Source: Acidobacteriaceae bacterium
GTDB taxonomy: Bacteria > Acidobacteriota > Terriglobia > Terriglobales > Acidobacteriaceae
Reading direction: 5' to 3'
Assembly: GCA_003168235.1 (NCBI GenBank)
Contig: PMSZ01000522.1
Span: 1 to 5,033, forward strand
DNA: 5,033 bases
Shown here: one piece after another, positions 1 to 4,708 of the stretch
Layout: every line of letters begins with the position of its first letter
Position numbering within the stretch: the stretch's first letter is position 1
The notes under the pieces: model-generated
What the model was told of the DNA's origin: nothing
Seen by the model: only the letters and a program-made list of their open reading frames with translations
Database searches by the model: none
Translations under genes and position numbers: made by a program

Positions 1-1831
1 CGCCGCGAATCGGGTTGCAACAGCGCGCGCGATAAACCAGCAGGTCGCCTTGTCCGCGGACGACGATGGCGTTCGAGTCTCCGCCAAACACGCGGCGCAC
101 GGCACTGGTAAAGCCGTGAGACGCGGCCAGCTCTTCGCGTTCCGACATGGGATGGGCGTCGGGCGGCGCGAATTTCGCGAGCACCTGGCGCGCCGAATAT
201 TTGCCATAGCCAATGCCGGCCATCAAGTCGTCGGGACGTCCGAGGCCGTACTCGCTGGCCGCGCGCTGCAGGTCCGCCTCTTTGATTTCCTTGAGTGAGA
301 TGCGATATTTGCGCGCTTCTTTTTCGATCAGCTTCTTGCCGATTTCGATGGCGCGTTCGCGCTGGTGAACGTTGAGCCAGTGTTTGATCTTGTTGCGCGC
401 GCGCGACGACTTGACGATGGCCAGCCAGTCGCGGCTGGGCTTGTGTCCGGGCTGGGTGACGATTTCGACGATGTCGCCGGAATGAAGTTTATGGCGCAGC
501 GGAACCATGCGTCCGTTGACTTTCGCGCCGGTGCAGATGTGTCCGACTTCGGTGTGAATCGAATACGCGAAATCGATCGGCGTAGACTCGCGCGGCAGCA
601 CCACAACTTTTCCCTTGGGCGTGAAGGTGTAGACCTCGTCGGGATAGAGATCGACCTTCAGCGTAGAAAGAAATTCGTTGGGATCGGAAACATCGCGCTG
701 CCACTCCACCACCTGCCGCAGCCATGCCAGGCGCTGCTCGTCTTCGGCGGAGACCGGCCCATCCTTATATTTCCAGTGCGCCGCGATGCCTTCTTCGCAC
801 ATCTTGTGCATCTCTTCGGTGCGAATCTGGATTTCGAAAGTCTCGCCGGTTTCGGTAATCACCGAAGTATGCAGCGACTGGTAGAGATTCGGCCGCGGCA
901 TGGCGATGAAGTCCTTGATGCGGCCCGGCACCGGACGCCACAAATTATGAATGATGCCGAGAACGGCGTAGCAATCCTGCACCGAGTTAGTGATCACGCG
1001 CATGGCGTAGAGGTCGTACACCTGGTCAACGCTGATCTTCTGGCGCTGCAATTTTTTGTGGATGCTGTACAGGCGCTTGATGCGGCTCTCCACGCGTCCG
1101 GTGATGCCCGCTTCTTTGAGGCCGTCGCGCAACACGCCTTCTACCCGCGTCATGAAGGCTTCACCTTCTTTGCGGCGCGATTCCACGGCAACGCGCACCT
1201 GCTCGTATCCAATGGGGTCGACGTACTTGAAGCCGAGATCTTCAAGCTCGCCGCGAATTTTTCCCATGCCCAGGCGATGCGCGATGGGAGCGTAGATTTC
1301 CAGCGTCTCGCGCGCAATTTTCTGCTGCCGCTCAGGATCGAGATGCTCGAGTGTGCGCATGTTGTGCAGGCGGTCGGCGAGTTTGATCAGCACGACGCGA
1401 ATGTCGTCAACCATGGCCAGCATCATCTTGCGCAGGTTCTCCGCCTGCGCTTCTTCTTTGGAGGAGAAATCGATCTTGCTGATCTTGGTGACGCCTTCGA
1501 CAATGTGCGCGACCTGCTCGCCGAATTCCTGCCGGATTTCAACCGTCGTCACCGAAGTGTCTTCGACCGAATCGTGCAGCAGGCCGGCGGCGATCGAGAC
1601 CGCGTCCATTTTCATGTCGGCAAGAACGTTGCCGACTTCAAGCGGATGCACGAGATAGGGTTCGCCGGAAGCGCGGGTCTGTCCGGCATGGTGCTTCTGG
1701 GAGAAATCGTAGGCGCGCTTGACCAGGTCGAGATCGTCGTTGGGACGGTTCTCGCGCAGCTTCTTCATCAGCTCGCGGAACCGGGTGACCGTGAGCACGT
1801 TCGTCGCGATCTGTTCCCGCAACGTCGCCAT
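1..1831 (-). CDS. relA: Bifunctional (p)ppGpp synthetase/hydrolase, RelA/SpoT (Rsh) family, C-terminus cut by window edge
   Basis: This cytoplasmic enzyme makes and degrades the stringent-response alarmone (p)ppGpp. I read 610 codons from ATG 1831 to position 2; about 100-130 residues should be missing compared with the usual 720-750. The HD hydrolase domain (about 30-190) keeps H62, H86-D87, E90-D91, D153 and N157, so hydrolysis should work. The synthetase domain (about 235-355) has D273, Y317, E333 and the RIKD form (304-307) of the RxKD motif, which is typical of bifunctional enzymes rather than the EXDD of RelA-only synthetases. A TGS domain spans about 398-460, then a helical region, then C604-C605-P607 of the zinc-finger/CC domain; the ACT domain lies outside the window. 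The start is well fixed: an in-frame TGA at 1862-1864 lies 11 codons upstream with no other start codon between. There is no clear Shine-Dalgarno and no confident promoter. Family certain; the symbol could equally be rel or spoT. Confidence 0.97.
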   Translation of the reverse strand, partial: MATLREQIATNVLTVTRFRELMKKLRENRPNDDLDLVKRAYDFSQKHHAGQTRASGEPYLVHPLEVGNVLADMKMDAVSIAAGLLHDSVEDTSVTTVEIRQEFGEQVAHIVEGVTKISKIDFSSKEEAQAENLRKMMLAMVDDIRVVLIKLADRLHNMRTLEHLDPERQQKIARETLEIYAPIAHRLGMGKIRGELEDLGFKYVDPIGYEQVRVAVESRRKEGEAFMTRVEGVLRDGLKEAGITGRVESRIKRLYSIHKKLQRQKISVDQVYDLYAMRVITNSVQDCYAVLGIIHNLWRPVPGRIKDFIAMPRPNLYQSLHTSVITETGETFEIQIRTEEMHKMCEEGIAAHWKYKDGPVSAEDEQRLAWLRQVVEWQRDVSDPNEFLSTLKVDLYPDEVYTFTPKGKVVVLPRESTPIDFAYSIHTEVGHICTGAKVNGRMVPLRHKLHSGDIVEIVTQPGHKPSRDWLAIVKSSRARNKIKHWLNVHQRERAIEIGKKLIEKEARKYRISLKEIKEADLQRAASEYGLGRPDDLMAGIGYGKYSARQVLAKFAPPDAHPMSEREELAASHGFTSAVRRVFGGDSNAIVVRGQGDLLVYRARCCNPIRG

Positions 1832-1965
1832 AATCGATTCTAACGCAGGGGAAAAGCTATTTCAGCACTGGCGTTTTCTTCGCAGCGGCTCAGTTTCAAT
1901 CTGTTTTGGGAAGGGCACGACTTCAGGGGTTGCGGAAAACTCTGACTCGCCCAGCTTTTGGGTGG

Positions 1966-1985
1966 CGCAGCGCTTCAGCGCTGCG
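1966..1985. repeat. Perfect 8-bp stem hairpin with TTCA loop
   Basis: CGCAGCGC (1966-1973) and GCGCTGCG (1978-1985) pair perfectly across the tetraloop TTCA (TGAA on the minus strand). The hairpin lies within the inverted-repeat element, about 100 bases past the stop codon of the toxin gene. Neither side has a clean T-run, so it is more like a REP-type or mRNA-end stabilising hairpin than a classical intrinsic terminator. Confidence 0.7.
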
Positions 1986-2006
1986 GTAAAGGCTTTGTTT
2001 TGAATC

Positions 2007-2018
2007 CGGCTTCAGCCG
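2007..2018. repeat. Short hairpin with TTCA loop
   Basis: CGGC (2007-2010) and GCCG (2015-2018) pair across TTCA; an alternative is a 5-bp stem with a 2-base loop. On its own it is too short to be convincing. It has the same stem-TTCA-stem design as the hairpin at 1966-1985 and as the palindrome restored from the ends of the element. A variant of its right half, CAGCGGCT, appears on the other strand sense at 1883-1890. Confidence 0.45.
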
Positions 2019-2086
2019 CTGAGGTCATGCTGACAGCTTCCGCAAGAGTTTTTCCGCAACCTCTTCAGTCGTGCCGTAACTGCAAG

Positions 2087-2512
2087 TTAAGGCGTGCGCA
2101 ACCGGCCCATAACATCCCGCCCGCACAAGGTGTAGTGGCGTGTATTCCAGGTATAGATTGCCTCCGCTTTGGCTTTGAGCGCACAATGCGCCAGCAGGGC
2201 ATCGTAGATGTTTCCGCCGACGATGCTCAAAGCCGCCGACGCTTCGAGCGAGTCGGCGTATTCCTCGCCACTCAGCGTGACGATGGACAAGCGCTCGCGG
2301 ATGTTGCCGATGAAGAGCATTGCCTGCTGGCCGCTGATGCGGCGCTTGCCCGGCATCCGGGTCAAAGTGGCATACACCTCGGCCAAACTGTGCGCCCCGC
2401 AGCAGCCGGTTGACCGGTTAAATCGAATGAAGAGTTCCTGACTTGGGCGGTGGTGAACGTGGTCCCGGTAGAACAGCGGAACTAATACGGAAGTGTCGAA
2501 AAAGCCCTTCAT
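2087..2512 (-). CDS. vapC: PIN-domain toxin, VapC-like ribonuclease
   Basis: The 141-residue protein has PIN-fold nuclease features; VapC-type members are Mg2+-dependent RNases that stop translation by cutting tRNA or rRNA until their antitoxin binds them. Acidic residues are in the expected order: D6 in FFDTSVLVP, E45 in SLAEVYATLT and D104 in GGNIYDALLAHCA. The C-terminal T-x-N motif is T121-W-N123, followed by H126-Y127, where many relatives have D-F; a histidine occurs there in other PIN proteins, so this need not mean loss of activity. Length is normal for the family. The start codon lies inside the antitoxin stop codon (ATGA overlap), which points to translational coupling; only a weak GAG-type ribosome site precedes it. 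The target RNA cannot be told from the sequence. Confidence 0.9.
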   Translation of the reverse strand: MKGFFDTSVLVPLFYRDHVHHRPSQELFIRFNRSTGCCGAHSLAEVYATLTRMPGKRRISGQQAMLFIGNIRERLSIVTLSGEEYADSLEASAALSIVGGNIYDALLAHCALKAKAEAIYTWNTRHYTLCGRDVMGRLRTP

Positions 2513-2883
2513 TTCGCAGCTCTGCTTTTAGCTCGGCTTTTAGCTCTGCTTTTAGTTTTACTTCTGCTTCGGTTGGCAGGCTTATTCGATCGCGGGCGCG
2601 CATCGTCAACAAAACCATCGCCCAGGTTCGCCAAGTCACGTCCCTCCCGGATCTGGCGCAGCAGATCGTCAGTGGCAGAGGCGGGCAACGGTTCTCCGGT
2701 GTGTAACACCCAAATGCCGTGCTCATTCGGGAGCGGCCCCGTGCCCCGGGCCGGGCGCAGAGTGATTTGCTCACCGCCGCTTTCCAGTTCGAGGGCGTCG
2801 CCCGGTTCCAATTGCAGTTCCTCCCGCAGCGGCTTGGGAATAACGACGCGGCCGGCTTTGTCCATGACCAGACGGGCATTCAT
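2509..2883 (-). CDS. AbrB/MazE-fold (SpoVT-AbrB domain) antitoxin with basic repeat tail
   Basis: This 124-residue protein is the likely antitoxin of the PIN toxin that follows it. Residues about 3-45 form a swapped-hairpin SpoVT-AbrB DNA-binding domain, seen as MDKAGRVVIPKPLREEL followed by LEPGDALELE and ITLRP. Residues about 50-95, with LLRQIREGRDLANLGDGF, match the region that binds the toxin in related VapB proteins. The end (about 100-124) is a Lys/Arg/Ser/Ala tail with three KSRA units (111-122), unusual for the family. The frame stays open to 2979, but I chose ATG 2883 because the AbrB domain begins just after it and a promoter lies immediately upstream. M7 (ATG 2865) is a second choice. 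No Shine-Dalgarno is visible, so the message may be leaderless. Family members usually repress their own promoter; that is inferred here. Confidence 0.88.
   Translation of the reverse strand: MNARLVMDKAGRVVIPKPLREELQLEPGDALELESGGEQITLRPARGTGPLPNEHGIWVLHTGEPLPASATDDLLRQIREGRDLANLGDGFVDDARPRSNKPANRSRSKTKSRAKSRAKSRAAK
2518..2565 (-). repeat. 12-bp tandem repeat coding KSRA units in the antitoxin tail
   Basis: On the plus strand the unit AGCTCTGCTTTT occurs at 2518-2529, AGCTCGGCTTTT at 2530-2541 (one change) and AGCTCTGCTTTT at 2542-2553, followed by a degenerate fourth unit to 2565. On the minus strand each unit reads K-S-R-A. The unit length is a multiple of three, so slippage would add or remove four residues without breaking the frame or the ATGA overlap with the toxin gene. 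Confidence 0.85.
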
Positions 2884-2885
2884 AA

Positions 2886-2894
2886 TGGTATGAT
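2886..2894 (+). promoter_or_regulatory. Possible extended -10 element for the SDR gene
   Basis: TGGTATGAT combines a TG extension (2886-2887) with TATGAT (2889-2894), 5 of 6 to consensus. It overlaps the minus-strand -10 box of the antitoxin almost exactly, because TATGATA is nearly symmetric. The best -35-like site, ATGACC at 2864-2869, is poor and 19 bases away. A start near 2901 would give a leader of about 40 bases to the TTG at 2942. Confidence 0.4.
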
Positions 2895-2918
2895 ATTGTG
2901 GGTTCACCCATAAATCAA
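2890..2918 (-). promoter_or_regulatory. Sigma-70-like promoter for the antitoxin-toxin operon
   Basis: On the minus strand, TTGATT (2918-2913) and TATCAT (2895-2890) are separated by exactly 17 bases; they match the -35 and -10 consensus at 4 and 5 of 6 positions. Only six bases lie between the -10 box and the chosen ATG at 2883, so transcription would begin at or within a base or two of the start codon. This fits a leaderless message and the missing ribosome binding site. Confidence 0.6.
2899..2910. promoter_or_regulatory. Candidate operator palindrome between the -35 and -10 boxes
   Basis: TGGGT (2899-2903) and ACCCA (2906-2910) are perfect inverted arms around TC. The site sits in the spacer of the antitoxin promoter and just downstream of a plus-strand -10-like box, so a bound repressor could block transcription both ways. 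Autoregulation by the AbrB-fold antitoxin is the natural guess, but five-base arms are short and the assignment is inferred. Confidence 0.4.
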
Positions 2919-2929
2919 TCCCATTCCCT

Positions 2930-2934
2930 GGAGG
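2930..2934 (+). promoter_or_regulatory. Ribosome binding site deciding a TTG start
   Basis: GGAGG lies seven bases before TTG 2942. This strong site is what supports the uncommon TTG start of the SDR gene, since the Rossmann strand (RLLITGASG) begins immediately after it and no ATG or GTG offers a better start. Confidence 0.8.
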
Positions 2935-2941
2935 CGGCGAC

Positions 2942-3847
2942 TTGGCGCGGCTATTGATCACCGGAGCTTCCGGCCCCATCGGAACCGCGCTTCTGGCCTC
3001 GTTCGGCCTCGGCGCTGATCCTGGCGCCTTCGAAGTTGTGCGCTTGGTGCGGGGACGCGCTCAGGGCGCCAGCCAGATTACGTGGGATCCGCTGGCTGCC
3101 CTGCCGCCGGCCACGGTTTCGGGATTCGTCGCCGTCATTCATCTGGCTGGCGAAAGCGTGATGGGACGCTGGACTCCAGAAAAAAAGAAGGCAATCCGCG
3201 ATAGCCGCGTGCTCGGGACGCGCAATCTCGCAACGGCATTGGCGAAGGCTGCGATCAAGCCGAGCGTACTGGTATGCGCATCGGCAGTCGGATTTTACGG
3301 AAATCGCGGCGACGAAATTCTGCGCGAAGATAGCGCCAGCGGACAAGGTTTTCTGGCCGAGGTCTGCCGCGAGTGGGAAGACGCCAGCCACGTTGCTGCC
3401 GACGCGGGCATCCGCACCGTGAATCTGAGGACCGGCCTGGTGCTCAGCCCGAAGGGTGGAGCGCTGCCACAAATGCTAACCCCGTTCCGCCTCGGTCTCG
3501 GCGGCCGCGTCGGCTCGGGACGACAGTGGTGGAGCTGGATTCACATCGACGACATGGTGGGCGCCATTCAGCACGCGCTGCGCACCGAGTCACTCTCTGG
3601 CCCGATTAATTCAGTCGCGCCGAATGCCGCGCGCAATACGGATTTCACGAAAATGCTGGCTTCGGTGCTCAACCGTCCCGCGTTTCTTCCCGTGCCGGAG
3701 TTTGCTTTACGTGCGGCCCTCGGCAAGATGGCGGCCGAGGAGCTATTGCTCGCCAGCCAGCGCGTTGAGCCTGCAAAACTAAAGGAGAGCGGATACCAAT
3801 TCAAATTTGAGGATTTGCGCGGTGCGCTGCTGAACTTACTCGCTTGA
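2942..3847 (+). CDS. NAD(P)-dependent epimerase-like protein, SDR39U1/TIGR01777 family (YfcH-like)
   Basis: The 301-residue cytoplasmic protein is an atypical short-chain dehydrogenase/reductase; the substrate of this family is unknown. The Rossmann nucleotide-binding motif is T7-G8-A-S-G11-P-I-G14. Family signatures follow in order: HLAGESVMGRWT (67-78), SAVGFYGNRGD (114-124), the G-x-G-RQWWSWIHIDDMV stretch (191-206) and a C-terminal DUF1731-like segment (about 245-300) with RPAFLPVPEFALR and the SQRVEPAKLKESGY motif. The classical SDR YxxxK is not intact: Y119 is followed four residues later by G123, as expected in this subgroup. Length is normal for the family. The TTG start is chosen from the strong GGAGG at seven bases. 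The gene diverges from the toxin-antitoxin operon and shares its short control region. Family assignment firm, function open. Confidence 0.93.
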   Translation: MARLLITGASGPIGTALLASFGLGADPGAFEVVRLVRGRAQGASQITWDPLAALPPATVSGFVAVIHLAGESVMGRWTPEKKKAIRDSRVLGTRNLATALAKAAIKPSVLVCASAVGFYGNRGDEILREDSASGQGFLAEVCREWEDASHVAADAGIRTVNLRTGLVLSPKGGALPQMLTPFRLGLGGRVGSGRQWWSWIHIDDMVGAIQHALRTESLSGPINSVAPNAARNTDFTKMLASVLNRPAFLPVPEFALRAALGKMAAEELLLASQRVEPAKLKESGYQFKFEDLRGALLNLLA

Positions 3848-4068
3848 GTTCTCTCCGGGGAATCAAACTCCCACTTGTTATCTTGTGACTTCCCACAGCC
3901 TGAAATCCAGCCACTTCGATGAATTCCTGATTGCCGCCCCGCCATTTCGCGGCTTGCTGTCCACTCCCCCTAAGCAAATCTCATCAGTTTTGGCAGGGCA
4001 TTCCACTTTTTACTCTTTGGATTCGCCCGGCCTCGCGCAGAACGAAGATGCACAAATTCCCACCATGC

Positions 4069-4097
4069 CGCAGATACGATCGCCGCGCCGATCTGCG
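4069..4097. terminator. Weak terminator-like hairpin just after the small membrane protein gene
   Basis: CGCAGAT (4069-4075) and ATCTGCG (4091-4097) form a 7-bp stem with a 15-base GC-rich loop, starting two bases past the stop codon of the minus-strand gene (4099-4101). There is no T-run on either side, so it is at best a weak or factor-assisted terminator. The rest of the gap 3848-4098 between the convergent genes shows no gene, repeat or clear terminator for the SDR gene. Confidence 0.3.
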
Positions 4098-4098
4098 T

Positions 4099-4506
4099 TC
4101 AGTCCCGCCGGCGCACCCAATAAATCCCCACCAGCAAAATCGTCGCCAGAGAAACCAACGCCACCGAACCACCCAGCGAAACGCCAGACACATAATCGGA
4201 ATCGCTACCCCCAGTAGCCACCAGGTAAGTCACCTCATCCAGAATCATTCCGCTGCCAATCCCGAGTGCAACTCGCGCCAACACCCCAACGACCCGTCCG
4301 CGCGTGCCAAACGCCAGAATGAACGCCGCCGGAACTACGATCAGCACTCCAACAAACAAATGATGAACCAGGTATCCGCCCGGATAAACATGCTGCACCC
4401 GCACCAGGTGAAGATAAAGCCGCAGACACAAAACCGTCCCCACCATCGGCAGCAGGATCAGCCACAGCGTCCGCCGCGCACTCGGCTTGAATGTCGTCTC
4501 CTTCAC
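4099..4506 (-). CDS. Small integral membrane protein of unknown function, about four TM helices
   Basis: I do not recognise a named family. The 135-residue protein has a short basic N-terminus (KPSARR) and four hydrophobic stretches at about 13-33, 47-67, 73-90 and 108-130, ending in VRRRD, which by the positive-inside rule puts both ends in the cytoplasm. Polar residues sit at membrane edges or inside helices: H48-H49 at the start of helix 2 and D90-E91 at the end of helix 3, followed by a D/S/Y-containing loop (102-106). Histidine-pair plus Asp-Glu patterns recur in uncharacterised bacterial membrane proteins, so a metal or proton role is possible but unproven. The start is GTG 4506: an in-frame TGA lies two codons upstream, and later starts would remove helix 1. 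No clear ribosome binding site or promoter is visible. It appears to be transcribed alone. Confidence 0.78.
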   Translation of the reverse strand: MKETTFKPSARRTLWLILLPMVGTVLCLRLYLHLVRVQHVYPGGYLVHHLFVGVLIVVPAAFILAFGTRGRVVGVLARVALGIGSGMILDEVTYLVATGGSDSDYVSGVSLGGSVALVSLATILLVGIYWVRRRD

Positions 4507-4646
4507 AGGTCAAAACTCAGGACTCAGTCTTCGTGTCAGGTTATCGCTCCAACGATACCGCAAGACTCCGGGGTCAGTGAGTGTAACGGTGATGTTTCGC
4601 CAACAACCGCGAGTCTTGGGCGGCAATACGGGCATGAAAACAGAGG

Positions 4647-4676
4647 AAGGGCACGAACCGGCGCGGCTGTGCCCTT
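4647..4676 (-). terminator. Hairpin downstream of the HAF-repeat gene, probable terminator
   Basis: AAGGGCAC (4647-4654) and GTGCCCTT (4669-4676) form a perfect 8-bp stem around a 14-base loop that can itself pair CCG with CGG. It begins 32 bases past the TAG stop of the minus-strand gene. On the minus strand it is followed by CCTCTGTTTTC, a broken T-rich run, which is suboptimal for intrinsic termination. Twelve bases at its left foot (4645-4656) are identical to 1909-1920 at the edge of the inverted-repeat element. Confidence 0.55.
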
Positions 4677-4708
4677 TCTCGGATGGACAGTTACTTTTCG
4701 ACCTGCGT

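Larger units (their letters stand above)
1927..2062. mobile_element. Possible MITE-like insertion (about 136 bp) inside a palindrome
   Basis: Inner inverted repeats GGGTTGCGGAAAACTCT (1927-1943) and AGAGTTTTTCCGCAACCT (2045-2062) bound a non-coding core of about 101 bp. They are flanked directly by two copies of CTTCAG (1921-1926 and 2063-2068), as expected of a 6-bp target-site duplication. Removing the core and one CTTCAG joins GGCACGA, CTTCAG and TCGTGCC into the perfect stem-loop GGCACGACTTCAGTCGTGCC. No transposase is encoded, so it would be non-autonomous. The caveat is that CTTCAG also occurs twice inside the core, so the apparent duplication could instead be a conserved loop motif. 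No known insertion-sequence family is recognised. Confidence 0.45.
1914..2075. repeat. Inverted-repeat-bounded intergenic element (31-bp imperfect terminal inverted repeats)
   Basis: The left arm 1914-1943 and the reverse complement of the right arm 2045-2075 agree at about 27 of 31 positions. They share GGCACGA, then a variable heptamer, then GGTTGCGG, then 4 versus 5 A, then CTCT. The core contains no coding sequence. The element fills most of the 255-base gap between the toxin gene and the Rel gene, both on the minus strand. The hexamer CTTCAG occurs four times in it (1921, 1973, 2010, 2063), each time as the centre of a stem or half-stem. Such hairpins are common between genes in acidobacterial genomes as I remember them; that is recall, not a search. 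It may act as a transcript-end or stability structure for the toxin operon. Confidence 0.75.

Noticed and set aside
365..1843. A 492-codon open frame on the plus strand
   Set aside because: It lies antisense to the Rel gene, whose minus-strand product matches its family over the full length. The plus frame is open only because of high GC and codon structure and has no recognisable domain.
2884..2979. N-terminal extension of the antitoxin to 2979
   Set aside because: It would overlap the start of the divergent SDR gene and its ribosome site, and adds 32 residues with no family similarity ahead of the AbrB domain.
3848..3880. GGGA...TCCC stem directly after the SDR stop codon
   Set aside because: A four-pair stem with a seven-base loop and no T-run is not a credible terminator.
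3934..3956. GCCGC...GCGGC hairpin after the SDR gene as a terminator
   Set aside because: Only five pairs, about 90 bases past the stop codon, and no T-run follows.
4542..4557. Inverted repeat TATCG-ctccaa-CGATA upstream of the membrane protein gene
   Set aside because: Five-base arms with no promoter boxes around them; too weak to call an operator.
4561..4618. Inverted repeat CAAGACTC (4561-4568) and GAGTCTTG (4611-4618)
   Set aside because: The 8-base arms are 42 bases apart with no supporting structure; likely chance in a GC-rich gap.
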